A stretch of 64,000 bases of DNA from Thinopyrum elongatum (Eukaryota > Streptophyta > Magnoliopsida > Poales > Poaceae): positions 442,543,292 to 442,607,291 of the forward strand of contig CM022297.1 in the NCBI GenBank assembly GCA_011799875.1. Reading direction: 5' to 3'. Under the pieces are notes generated by a model. That model had not been told where the DNA came from. It worked only from the letters and a program-made list of their open reading frames with translations, and made no database searches. The position numbers and the translations under genes are program-made. Below are positions 36,034 through 47,489 of this stretch, in pieces (within the stretch, counting starts at the first letter, position 1; every line of letters begins with the position of its first letter).

Positions 36034-36059
36034 TGCACGATCGGGCCGGGGGCGTCACA
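36016..36059 (+). mobile_element. 44-bp LTR remnant closing the array
   Basis: Equals the last 44 bp of the LTR (28446-28489). It is followed by the target duplication CTATC. About 4 kb of this LTR and about 1.4 kb of internal region were deleted. Confidence 0.93.
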
Positions 36060-36263
36060 CTATCCAACGAGGGAATACATCCTCACGGTTGGGAGGTTGT
36101 AAATCCTAGCTACGGGGATCTGCACCGATGATCTCCACCGACCCTTCTTCCGCTGCGCTTCGAGTCGGTACGGATCAGATCAAACCTTGTATGCAGTCTC
36201 CATAGTGGTCCTGGGCGTGCTCACTGTACCGAATTTTTTTGTTTTCTATCGCGTTCCCCTACA
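36060..36263 (+). mobile_element. 3' LTR of the decayed Copia-type element, right part
   Basis: Continues 24434 after the array and matches the end of the 5' LTR (17054-17251). It ends CCCCTACA before the GTAAC target duplication. Confidence 0.9.
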
Positions 36264-37140
36264 GTAACACAGGTAAGAACCCTTTCTTTGACTGATCCAT
36301 TTTGAACTTCTTCAAAACTTTATCAAGGTATGTGCTTTGTGAAAGTCCTATTAAGCGTCTCGATCAATCCCTATAGATCTTGATGCCCAATATATAAGCA
36401 GCTTCACCGAGGTCTTTCATTGAAAAATTCTTATTCAAGTATCCTTTTATGCTATCCAGAAATTCTATATCATTTCCAATCAACAATATGTCATCCACAT
36501 ATAATATCAGAAATGCTATAGAGCTCCCACTCACTTTCTTGTAAATACAGGCTTCACCGTAAGTCTGTATAAAACCATATGCTTTGATCACCTCATCAAA
36601 GCGTATATTCCAACTCCGAGATGCTTGCACCAGTCCATAGATGGATCGCTGGAGCTTGTACACTTTGTTTGCACCTTTAGGATCGACAAAACCTTCTGGT
36701 TGCATCATATACAACTCTTCTTTAAGATATCCATTAAGGAATGTAGTTTTGACGTCCATTTGCCAGATTTCATAATTATAAAATGCGGCAATTTCTAACA
36801 TGATTCGGACAGACTTAAGCATCACTACGTGTGAGAAAGTCTCATCGTAGTCAACTCCTTGAACTTGTCGAAAACCTTTCGCGACAAGTCGAGCTTTGTA
36901 GACAGTAACATTACCATCAGCATCAGTCTTCTTCTTGAAGATCCATCTATTCTCAATGGCTTGCCGATCATCGGGCAAGTCCACCAAAGTCCATACTTTG
37001 TTCTCATACATGGATCCTATCTCAGATTTCATGGCCTCAAGCCATTTATTGGAATCTAGGCTCATCATAGCTTCTTCATAGTTCGTAGGTTCGCCTTGGT
37101 CTAGTAACATGACTTCCAGGACAGGATTACCTTACCACTC
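36264..37140 (-). pseudogene. Copia reverse transcriptase, minus-strand element
   Basis: The main frame runs 37110 to 36364. It encodes WLEAMKSEIGSMYENKVWTLV, IENRWIFKKK, VARLVAKGF-like motifs and the catalytic LYVDDILLIG. It copies retrotransposon RNA into DNA. It ends in a stop after GIKIYRD, while the same frame beyond reads RLIGLSQSTYLDKVLKKF up to the insertion at 36263. RNase H continues at 15143-14513. A break also separates it from 37150. RT and RNase H are therefore recognisable but not translatable as one chain. Confidence 0.93.
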
Positions 37141-37149
37141 TGGTGCGGA

Positions 37150-38964
37150 TCATGCTCTGGTCGACCCACGAGGTTCAATATTAACTTGATCTGAAGTTTC
37201 ATGATCATTATCATTTGCTTCCTCTCTAGTTGGTGTAGGCATCACGGGAACGGTTTTCTGTGATGTGCTACTTTCTAATTCAAGAGAAGGTACAATTACC
37301 TCATCAAGTTCTACTTTCCTCCCACTCACTTCTTTCGAGAGAAACTCCTTCTCTAGAAAGGTTCCATTCTTGGCAACAAAGATCTTGCCTTCGGATCTGT
37401 GATAGAAGGTATACCCAATTGTTTCCTTAGGGTATCCTATGAAGACGCACTTCTCTGACTTGGGTTCGAGCTTATCAGGCTGAAGCCTTTTGACATAAGT
37501 GTCGCAACCCCAAACTTTAAGAAACGACAACTTAGGTTTCTTGCCAAACTATAGTTCATACAGTGTCATCTCAACGGATTTAGACGGTGCCCTATTTAAT
37601 GTGAATGCGGCTGTCTCTAATGCATAACCCCAAAATGATAGTGATAAATTGGTAAGAGACATCATATAACACACCATATCTAATAAAGTACGGTTACGAC
37701 GTTCGGACACACCATTACGCTGTGGTGTTCCAGGTGGCGTGAGTTGTGAAACAATTCCACATTGTTTTAAATGAAGGCCAAACCCGTAACTCAAATATTC
37801 GCCTCCGCGATCAGATCGTAGGAACTTTATTTTCTTGTTACGATGATTCTCCACTTCACTCTGAAATTCTTTGAACTTTTCAAATGTTTCAGACTTGTGT
37901 TTCATCAAGTAGATATACCCATATATACTCGAATCATCTGTGAAGGTCAGAAAATAACGATACCCGCCGCGTGCCTCAACACTCATCGGACCGCATGCAT
38001 CGGTATGTATTATTTCCAATAAGTCATTAGCTCGCTCCATTGTTCCGGAGAACAGAGTTTTAGTCATCTTTCCCATGAGGCATGGTTCGCAAGTATCAAA
38101 TGATTCAGAATCAAGTGATTCCAAAAGTCTATTTGCATGGAGTTTCTTCATGCGCTTTACACCAATATGACCTAAACGGCAGTGCCATAAGTATGTTGCA
38201 CTATCATTATCAACTTTGTATCTTTTGGCATCAATATTATGAATATGTGTATCACTACGATCGAGATTCAACAAGAATAGACCACTCATCAAGGGTGCAT
38301 GACCATAAAAGATATTACCCATATAAATATAACAACCATTATTCTCTGATTTAAATGAATAACCATCTCGCAATAACCAAGATCCAGATATAATGTTCAT
38401 GCTTAACGCGAACATCAAATAACATTTATTCAGGCTCAACACTAATCCCGAAGGTAGAGGGAGTGTGTGATGGTGATCAATCTTGGAAACACTTCCAACA
38501 CACATCGTCATCTCGCCCTTAACTAGTCTCTGTTTATTCTGCAACTCCTGTTTTGAGTTACTAATCTTAGCAACTGAACAAGTATCAAATACCCAGGCGC
38601 TGCTACGAGCATTAGTAAGGTACACATCAATAACATGTATATCAAATATACCTTTGTTCACTTTGCCATCCTCCTTATCCGCCAAGTATTTGGGGCAGTT
38701 CCGCTTCCAGTGACCAGTCCCTTTGCAGTAGAAGCACTCAGTTTCAGGCTTGGGTCCAGCTTTGGGCTTCTTCCCGGGAGTGGCAACTTGCTTGCCATTC
38801 TTCTTGAAGTTCCCTTTCTTTCCCTTGCCCTTTTTCTTGAAACTAGTGGTCTTGTTAACCATCAACACTTGATGCTCCTTCTTGATTTCTACCTCCGCAG
38901 CTTTAAGCATTGCGAAGAGCTCAGAAATCATTTTATTCATCCCTTGCATATTATAGTTCATCAC
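37150..38964 (-). pseudogene. Copia gag zinc knuckle, protease and integrase, minus strand
   Basis: Frames 38964-37549 and 37530-37150, separated by a stop and no other gap. In order: a Lys-rich stretch, zinc knuckle CFYCKGTGHWKRNC, a protease site reading WVFDTCSVA (the usual DTG has become DTC), a zinc-binding segment HCRLGHIG...CEPCLMGK, then the integrase core with HTDACGP, FLRSDRGGEYL and GVSERRNRTLL, so its three acidic residues are retained. The distal frame covers the core to RT linker (FLKVWGCDTYVK). The protease change and the stops argue that this copy is inactive. Confidence 0.93.
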
Positions 38965-39476
38965 GAAGCCTTTGTAGCTTGGTGGCAGTGATTAAAGAAT
39001 CTGTCAGTAACACTATCAACTCCTAGCTGAGTCAAGTGGTTATGATACCCAGACATTTTGAGTATGTGTTCACTGACAGAACTGTTCTCCTCCATCTTGC
39101 AGCTATAGAACTTGTTGGAGACTTCATATCTCTCAACCCGGGCATTTGTTTGAAATATTAACTTCAACTCTTGGAACATCTCATATGCTCCATGACGTTC
39201 AAAACGTCTTTGAAGTCCCGGTTCTACGCCGTAAAGCATGGCACATTGAACTATTGAGTAGTCATCAGATCGAGCTTGCCAGACGTTCATAACACCAGCT
39301 TTAGCTCCTGCAGCAGGCCTTTCACCTAGCGGTGCATCAAGGACATAATTCTTCTGTGCAGCAATGAGGATAATCCTCAAGTTACGGACCCAGTCCGTGT
39401 AGTTGCTACCATCATCTTTCAACTTAGCTTTCTCTAGGAACGCAATAAAATTAAGGGGAACGGTAGCTCGGGCCAT
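38961..39476 (-). pseudogene. Copia gag, N-terminal part, minus strand
   Basis: 171 residues from the ATG at 39476 (MARATVPLNFIAFLEKAKL). It carries the gag-pre-integrase type pattern LKDDGSNYTDWVRNLRIIL and a later FQTNARVERYEVSNKFYSCKM. It forms the structural part of the virus-like particle. It overlaps the next frame by four bases, pointing to a frameshift at the gag zinc-knuckle border. Confidence 0.92.
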
Positions 39477-40735
39477 TGATCTACAACATAGATATGCAAA
39501 ACTATAAGACTAAGTTCATGATAAATTAAGTTCAATTAATCAAATTACTAATGAACACCCACTTAAATAAACATCCCTCAAGTTATCTAAGTGATACGTG
39601 ATCCAAATCAACTAACCCATGTCCGATCATCACGTGAGATGGGGTAGTCATCAATGGTGAACATCTCTATGTTGATCATATCTACTATATGACTCACGTT
39701 CGACCTTTCGGTCTCCAGTGTTCCGAGACCATGTCTGTACATGCTAGGCTCGTCAAGTTTAACCCAAGTATTTTGCATGTGAACGTAGAGTCTATCACAC
39801 CCGATCATCACGTGGTGCTTCGAAACGACGAACTTACACCCGTTGTATGTGAACGTAGAGTCTATCACACCCGATCATCACGTGGTGCTTCGAAACGACG
39901 AACTTTGGCAACGGTGCATACTCGGGGAGAACACTTTTATCTTGAAATTTAGTGAAGGGATCATCTTATAATGCTACCGCTGTTCTAAGCAAAATAAGAT
40001 GCATAAAGGATAAACATCACATGCAATCAAAATATGTGACATGATATGGCCATCATCATCTTGTGCTTTTGATCTCCATCTCCAAAGCATCGTCATGATC
40101 TCCATCGTCACCGGCTCGACACCTTGATCTCCATCGTCGTGTCGGTGTCATCTCGCCAACTATTGCTTCTACAACTATCGCTAACGCATAGTGATAAAGT
40201 AAAGCAATTACATGGCGCTTGCACTTCATACAATAAAGAGATAACCCTAAGGCTCCTGCCAGCTGTCGATATTACAAAACATGGTCATCTCATACATCAA
40301 CATATATCACATCGCGTCTTGACCATATCACATCACAACATGCCCTGCAAAAACAAGTTAGACGTCCTCTACTTTGTTGTTGCAAGTTTTACGTGGCTGC
40401 TACGGGCTTCTAGCAAGAACCGTTCTTACCTACGCAAAAACCACAACGGTGATTCATCAAGTTTGTTGTTTTAACCTTCTTCAAGGACCGGCCGTAGTCA
40501 AATTCGATTCAACTAAAGTAGGAGAAACAGACACCCGCCAGCCACCTTTATGCAAAACTAGTTGCATGTCTGTCGGTGGAACCGGTCTCATGTGCGTGGA
40601 CATGTAAGGTTGGTACGGGCCGCTTCATCCCACAATTCCGCCGAATCAAAATAAGACGTTGGTGGTAAGCAGTATGACTATCACCGCCCACAACTCTTTG
40701 TGTTCTACTCGTGCATTTCATCTACGCATAGCCCT
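39477..40735 (-). other. Untranslated leader of the Copia element
   Basis: About 1.26 kb between primer site and gag without a supported frame. Long leaders are usual in the BARE/WIS/Angela group. It contains the 70-bp direct repeat at 39777-39905. Confidence 0.7.
39777..39905. repeat. 70-bp tandem duplication in the Copia leader
   Basis: Units start at 39777 and 39847. Both contain TGTGAACGTAGAGTCTATC and CACGTGGTGCTTCGAAACG. The second is nearly complete and identical over about 56 bp. Confidence 0.92.
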
Positions 40736-40748
40736 GGCTCGGATGCCA
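40736..40748 (-). other. Primer-binding site of the Copia element
   Basis: The minus strand reads TGGCATCCGAGCC, one base after the LTR end; a variant of the tRNA-Met site. Confidence 0.8.
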
Positions 40749-40749
40749 C

Positions 40750-42446
40750 TGTTGGGAAACATTGCATGGAAAACAAAAAAAATTCTACGCACACGCAAGA
40801 TCTATCCATGGGGATGCATAGCTATGAGAGGGGAGAGCATCTTCATACTATTGAAGATCGCTAAGAGGAAGCGTTTATCAACACGGTTGATGTAGTTGTA
40901 CACCTTCACGATCTGTCTCGATCAAGTACCGAACAAACGGCACCTCCGCGTTCAGCACATGTTAAGCTCGATGACGTCCTCGCCTTCTTGATCCAGCAAG
41001 ACGGGCGGAGTAGTAGATGAGTTCCGGCAGCACGACGGTGTGGTGACGGTTGGTGATGAAGAACAATCTCCGCAGGGCTTCGCCAAGCACTACAGAAACT
41101 AGACGGAGGATAAACTAGAGGGGACGGGGTTGCCGGCACACGGCTTGGTGAATCTTGATGATTTGGGTGCTAGCCCTGCCCCTCTATTTATATGTTGAGC
41201 CTTGGGGTCGAAACTTGGAGTAAAAGCCTCCTCAAAGTCGGTTTTACCCGAAAGGAAAGAGTCCTTCTTGGACTCCAGGGCCAGATGCTAGGGTTCCCAG
41301 TGTCTGGGCCCAGACGCCAGGGACCCTGGCGTCTGGCCTCTGGTCTCTGCAAAACTTCCTTTTGCACTTTCCAAAAACCTCGTGGGCTTTACCCCTTGGC
41401 CCAAATAAAGTGTTATCGCACCAGATCATTTCGTGAAACACCCGAAACCCCTTCCGGAGACCAAACACTATTATCCCATTTATCATATTTTACCTCCGTA
41501 CCATTCCGGAGCTCCTCGTCATGTCCGTGATCTTATCCGGGACTCCGAACAACATTCGGTCACCAACATGCATAACTCATATAATACTATATCGTCAACG
41601 AACATTAAGCGTGCGGACCCTACAGGTTTGAGAACTATGTAGACATGACCGAGACACCTCTCCGGTCAATAACCAATAGCAGAACCTGGATGCCCATATT
41701 GGTTGCTACATATTCTACGAAGATCTTTATCGGTCGAACCTAATGACAACATACATTATTCCCTTTGTCCATCGGTATGTTACTTTCCCAAGATTTGATC
41801 GTCGGTATCTCTATACCTAGTTCAATCTCGTTACCGGCAAGTCTCTTTACTCGTTCCGTAATACATCATCTTGCAACTAACCCATTAGTCACTTTGCTTG
41901 CAAGGCTTCTTATGATGTGTATTACCGAGAGGGCCCAGAGATACCTCTCCGATACTCGGAGTGACAAATCCTAATCTCGATCTATTCCAACTCAACAAAC
42001 ACCTTCGGAGATACCTGTAGAGCATCTTTATGATCACCCAGTTACGTTGTGATGTTTGATAGCACACAAGGTATTCCTCCGGTATCCGGGAGTTGCATAA
42101 TCTCATAGTCGAAGGAATATGTATTTGACATGAAGAAAGCAATAGTAATAAACTGAACGATCAATATGCTAAGCTAACAGATGGGTCTTGTCCATCACAT
42201 CATTCTCCTAATGATGTGATCCCGTTATCAAATGACAACACATGTCTATGGTTAGGAAACCTTAACCATCTTTGATCAACGAGCTAGTCTAGTAGAGGCT
42301 TACTAGGGACACGGTTTTGTTTATGTATTTACACATGTATTTAAGTTTCCAATCAATACAATTCTAGCATGAATAATAAACCTTTATCATGAATAAGGAA
42401 ATATAAAATAACAACTTTATTATTGCCTCTAGGGCATATTTCCTTC
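40750..42446 (-). mobile_element. Complete 5' LTR of the minus-strand Copia element
   Basis: 1697 bp, starting TGAAGGAAATATGCCC at 42446 and ending TTTCCCAACA at 40750 on the minus strand. It is inserted in the Gypsy LTR next to GTAAC (42447-42451). The other copy of that target duplication was lost with the left part of the nest. Confidence 0.92.
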
Positions 42447-43580
42447 AGTAACTTAGCAAGAACAATATGTGGAAAATTCGTAGGCATTGGATCGATGAAT
42501 TGGTTGGACGATATTCATCATATAACAGTCATAACCTAGGGCGATACAAAACTAGCTCCAGTTCATAAATATAATGTAGGCATGTATTCCATAAATAGTC
42601 ATACGTGCTTATGGAAAGAACTTGCATGACATCTTTTGTCCTACTCTCCCGTGGCAGCGGGGTCCATAAGGAAACTAAGGGATATTAAGGCCTCCTTTTA
42701 ATAGAGAACCGGAACAAAGCATTAACACATAGTGAATACATGAACTCCTCAAACTACGGTCATCGCCGGAAAGTATCCCGATTATTGTCACCCCGGGGTT
42801 TACGGATCATAACATGTAAATGGTGAAAATGACTTGCAAGATCAGATCTAGAACATAGATATAATGGTGAAAACATAAACGGTTCAGATCTGAAATCATG
42901 GCACTCGGGCCCAAAGTGACAAGCATTAAGCATGGCAAAGTCATAACAACATCAATCTCAGAACATAGTGGATACTAGGGATCAAGCCCTAACAAAATTA
43001 ACATGATGAATCTCATCCAACTCCTCATCGACCAGCAAGCCTACGAAGAAATTACTCACTCCCGGTAGGGAGCATCATGGAATTGGCGATGGAGAAGGGT
43101 TGGTGATGACGAAGACCGAAGATCCCCCTCTCCGGAGCCCAAAACGGGTTCCAGATCTGGCCTCCCGATGAAGAACAGGAGGTGGCGGTGGCTCCGTATC
43201 GTGAAACGCAATGAAACTTTCTCCCTGATTTTTTTCTCCATAAATAAGATTTTATAGCGTCAGAATCAGGGTCTGCGGCGCCACTAGGTGGGCACAACCC
43301 ACCTGGGCGCCTGGAGGGTGGGGGGCACCCTGGTGGGTTGTGCTCACCCAGGGGCCCCCCTCCGGTGGTTCTTGGCTCTAGTATTTTATATATATTCTGA
43401 AATAATTCTCCAAAAAGTTTCGTTCCATTCCGAGAACTTTTATTTCTGCACAAAAACAACACCATGGTAGTTCTGCTGAAAACAGCGTTAGTCCGGGTTA
43501 GTTTCATTCAAATCATGCAAATTAGAGTCCAAAACAAGAGCAAAAGCGTTAGGAAAAGTAGATACGATGGAGACGTATCA
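42447..43580 (-). mobile_element. 3' LTR of the minus-strand Athila-like Gypsy element, truncated
   Basis: Matches 50637-51763; about 96% alike in the parts I compared. The first ~275 bp (plus-strand left side) are missing because the Copia element and a later deletion removed them. It ends GACGTATCA at 43580 next to a polypurine tract. Confidence 0.9.
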
Positions 43581-43594
43581 ACTCCCCCAAGCTT
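43581..43594 (-). other. Polypurine tract of the Gypsy element
   Basis: AAGCTTGGGGGAGT on the minus strand, adjacent to the 3' LTR. Confidence 0.85.
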
Positions 43595-45650
43595 AAACCC
43601 TTGCTTGTCCTCAAGCAATTCAGTTGACAAACTGAAAGTGAAAAAGAAAAAAATTTATGAACTCTTTTGTTCTTGTTTACATAAATAAGCTTAAGTAGCA
43701 CCCAGGTTTTCAGCAAAGATTATGACTAACCATGTCAACAATAACTCTTAGAAATTATATTAACTCATATCAATGGCATAAGCAACTAGCGAGCAATAAT
43801 AAAATATCACACTTTGTCAAAACAACCGTGATATAATATGACAACAGTGGTATCTCGCTAGCCCTTTCTGAGACCGCAAAACATAAATGCAGAGCACCTC
43901 CAAAGTTCAAGCAGCGACGAAACATTGTAATTCATGGTAGAAAAGATCCAGTCATGATGCATCCAACATTAACTATGCACAATGCATGAGGATGACAATA
44001 GTGCTCTCAGATCTGGCGCTTATTTGAGAAGGTGATGACTCAACATAAAAGTAAATGGATAGTCCCTTCGCAGAGGGAAGCAGGGATTTGCAGCGGTGGG
44101 AGAGCTCAGATTTTTAAAACAGTGATAGATGTAATTTTGGGAAATGCACCCTTCCTATTTACGTCACGACCAAAGGTTATCAATATCTTCCATGCTAAAC
44201 ACATTAGTTGCAGTTCCCAAGCGATAAAAGTAAATGTTTACTCCCCCTCCACCAACAAACACACTCCACGGCTAGCCGAATCCACGGGTATCGTCCATAC
44301 CAACATCTGTCCTGGGGGAGTTTTGTTTAATTATTTGCAATTTTTGATTTCGGGACTGGGAATCCCTATTACCGCCCCTCTCGTGCAAGGACGAGTAAAT
44401 AAACACTCATCATGAGAATAACCCGCTTAGCATGGAAGATACCGACTACCCCCTGTCGCTCTATGAACAATCCAGGCACACAAAAACAGAAGTTTATTTG
44501 ATGTTTTTAGAGGTGGCACATGCAAATTTACTTGGAACGGCAGGGTAATACCGCATATAGGTAGATATGGTGGACTCATCTGGAATAACTTGGGTTTAAG
44601 GATTTTGATGCACAAGCAGTATTCCCGCTTAGTACAGGCGAAGGCTAGCAAATAGGTTGAGAAGCGGCCAGCTAGAGAGCAAAAACGGTCATGAACATGC
44701 GTTATCCATAATTAACATTGAATACTAGCATGAGTAGGATATGGACACCATGAACATAAATATCATAGAGGCTATGTTGGTTTTGATTCAACTACATGCA
44801 TCTACATGTGCCAAGTCAAGCCACTTGAAACATTCAGAGGAGGATACCATATCATCATACTACATCACAATCATTTTAATGCATGTTGACATCCAAGATA
44901 AATCATTATCCACTCCTAGCTACTTAAGAATGGCATGAGAAACTATAATCTCTAATTGTCATTGCAAACATATTTGATCATAACGTGCTAAATCATGGAT
45001 ACTAGGTTAAACATATTTACAAAAACAGAACAAGTTGAGTTCATACCCGTTTCTCTCTGCCACAGCCAGTTCATCAAATATCGTCATTATTGCCTTTCAC
45101 TTGCACGACCGAATGATATGAAAATAATAATAGTGCAAGAGTGCCGTGGACTAAGCTGGAATCTGCAAACATTTTATTCAAAAGGAGAAGACAAGGTAAT
45201 ATGGGCTCTTTGTTAGATCAATAGAAATGCATATGAGGGCCACTCAACATTTTCATCGTGGTCTTCTCCTCGGTACGACTCAATAAAAAGAAGAGAATTT
45301 CAGAGCAACACACTGAAATATTTTTGGAGTTTTTAGTTTTTCTTGAAGAAAGCAAATTAAAGAAAAACAAAAACAAAAACGAGAAAAACTATTTACACGG
45401 GAAAGCTCCCAACAAGCAAAAGAAGAACAAAAAAATCTTTTTGGGTTTTCTTTTTAATACTACAACTACTAAACTAGAAAGAAAAACCGAAAACAAGCAA
45501 GAATTTTTTTTGGATTTTCTCAAAGTTTTTCAAACACACAAGAAGAAAGCGAGAAAATAAATCTAGCATGGATAATACAATGAAAAAGTGTGAACACCGA
45601 CAACTGGAATGAAATATGTGAACATGAATGTAATGTCTGTGGAAATACGT
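43595..45650 (-). other. Non-coding internal part of the Gypsy element
   Basis: About 2 kb with no supported gene on either strand and an A-rich patch at 45280-45560. It is bounded by two copies of the same polypurine word, at 43581 and 45651. Confidence 0.6.
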
Positions 45651-45664
45651 ACTCCCCCAAGCTT
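45651..45664 (-). other. Second polypurine tract, internal
   Basis: An exact second copy of AAGCTTGGGGGAGT about 2 kb inside the element, just after the end of the extra reading frame. It could prime plus-strand DNA at a second site. Confidence 0.55.
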
Positions 45665-46705
45665 AGGCTTTTGGCCTAGCTTGGTAATCACCACTCGTAG
45701 TAGCCATCCGGTCCGATCTCGAAGTGCTGTGGAGCGGGCACCTGTGCGTCCCATCCTGAGGCTCCTCCTCTGCCTCTGCCTGGGCATTCCGGTAGGCAAT
45801 AATGTCCTCAGGCATGATCTTGTATCCACCCCTGGCAATAGAATCAAACAAAGCAGGTGCAGGCAACGGAATAATATCACGGGAATCCACACTGAAAACC
45901 AGGTTGTAAGGAATATTATTAATAGAGTTATCAATATCAGTAAACTGGTGATCCACCATTGCCTGGTGATCTAGATAGACCTTGGGCAGAGGATAATCAT
46001 GCTGGCATATCTGAACATTAAAGTGACTCGCTAAGCGAGTAGCATAAATACCACCATGAATTTTGCCCTTGTTTCTGTTAAGGTGCAGACGACGTGCAAT
46101 AATAGCCCCGAGGGTAAAGGTGTTATCGCCTTATAGTGCACAACGTAAGATGGCGAAGTCAGGAGCACTGAGTGCACCGACCTTCTCTCTAGCAATTGAA
46201 CACTTAGCAATGAATAGAGCAAAATAATGCACAGAAGGAAACTGCAAGCTAGTGGCGGTAACACCCGACACCCCTCTCTCATCTCCCACTGTCAGAGTAT
46301 GATAAAAGCCATCGAACTCTGCAGGTCTAGGCTCCCTTATTTCCCCGTCAGAAGGGATCAAGCATACATCATAAAAATCAGTGAGTAACATCTGACGGGT
46401 TTCAGCATATAAATTAAACTGCACCTCAGGGGATTATTCCTACTCAGAAAATGAAAATTTTGCACAAAGGAATTTGTAAGGAGATGGTATTGTTCACACT
46501 CAGCTGCGATAAAGTCGGTTAGCCCGGCATTTGCAGTGAATTGGGCGAACTCTTGACGGATCTCGGCTCCATCCATGAAGGGGTTATGCGGCCATTCGCA
46601 CGGCCGCACCTCCGCCCTTCTCCGAGTATGGAGGTCATTGTCTGATGATTCCCCAATGACTCCCTTAGCACTCTTCTTGGAGGCAAACTTCCTAAAGAAA
46701 CTCAT
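45663..46705 (-). pseudogene. Extra reading frame of the Gypsy element, plant transposon protein-like
   Basis: Three overlapping minus frames (46705-46358, 46424-46131, 45959-45663) read as one protein broken by frameshifts. It starts MSFFRKFASKKSAKG, then WPHNPFMDGAEIRQEFAQF, then FDGFYHTLTVGDERG and a C-terminal SINNIPYNLVFSVDSRD. It has a position like the env-like or extra ORFs of Athila elements, between the pol area and the 3' LTR, but I see no signal peptide or membrane segment in it. I do not assign a function. Confidence 0.6.
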
Positions 46706-47489
46706 CTTATTCCTATGAATAAAATTCTAATTTTTTTAGTCCACATAATTTTTGTCAACAAAACTTCACAAGATTGATAGCAACTACTCATAAGGAGGCA
46801 TAGAGGCCATATTGAGCATTCAAACTACGTAGAAGTCTAAGAATTTAACATGCAAGCTCATCTACAGCATCACCAAGAGTAGCTAATTATTCAAAATATA
46901 ATCCACTAAAGCAAAAATTAATTGGAGCAATGGAGGAGTCACATACCAAGTAGCAATCCCGAAAACAGTTTCGAAAACGGAGCTTCGACCAAAGAGATCG
47001 AAATCCACAGGTTTGAGAGCAAGAACATGAGAGAGAGAGAGCAATGGTGATTTTTTCTGGAGGTAGGAGATGACATGGGCTAAAGAGATAAGTGAGGGGC
47101 CCACGTGGGGACCACAACCCACCAGGGCGCGCCTGGGGCTGCTAGCGCGCACAGGTGGGTTGTGCCCACCTGGTGCACCCCCCTCTGATGTTATTTGTAC
47201 TAAAAATTCAGAAATATTCAGAAAAAATCGTATTAAATTTTCAGGGCATTCTGAGAACTTTTATTTTTGGGTCATTTTTTATTGCACGGGAAATTCAGAA
47301 AATAGACAAAACATGTCATTTTATTTTATTTAACTAAGAAAAGCAGAAAATAAAAGTTGGGAGCAGAAGGTTGTGCTTACTAAATTCATCAACTTCATAT
47401 CTCTCAAAAATGATCCATTAATAAGGTTAATCAAGTCTTATTAACAACCACCTTCGATTAGCATGAAACCAAAGAACTTTCGTAAAACA
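46706..47489 (-). other. Non-coding internal part, including LTR-like words
   Basis: No gene supported. At 47100-47190 the pattern CACAACCCACC...GGTGGGTTGTGCCC resembles the inverted words seen in the LTRs at 43290-43350 and 51475-51530. Confidence 0.5.

Larger units (their letters stand above)
24435..36059 (+). mobile_element. Chromodomain Gypsy array: LTR-internal-LTR-internal-LTR remnant
   Basis: Starts TGTAACACCCCCAG and ends GGGGGCGTCACA, with a CTATC target duplication at 24430-24434 and 36060-36064. Order: LTR 24435-28489, internal 28490-30942, LTR 30943-34996, internal 34997-36015, last 44 bp of an LTR 36016-36059. A single target duplication around the whole array shows that one insertion was later enlarged and trimmed. 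Confidence 0.93.
15144..36263 (+). mobile_element. Decayed plus-strand Copia-type element, TSD GTAAC, itself interrupted
   Basis: Bounded by TGAAGGAGATATGCC at the left and GTTCCCCTACA at the right, with GTAAC at 15139-15143 and 36264-36268. The 5' LTR is 15144-17251. The primer site TGGCATCAAGAGCC is at 17253. The internal region runs to 22553 and the 3' LTR is 22554-24434 plus 36060-36263. The 3' LTR is split by the Gypsy array at 24435-36059. The LTRs look about 97% alike by eye, yet the internal region has no long frame. Confidence 0.92.
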
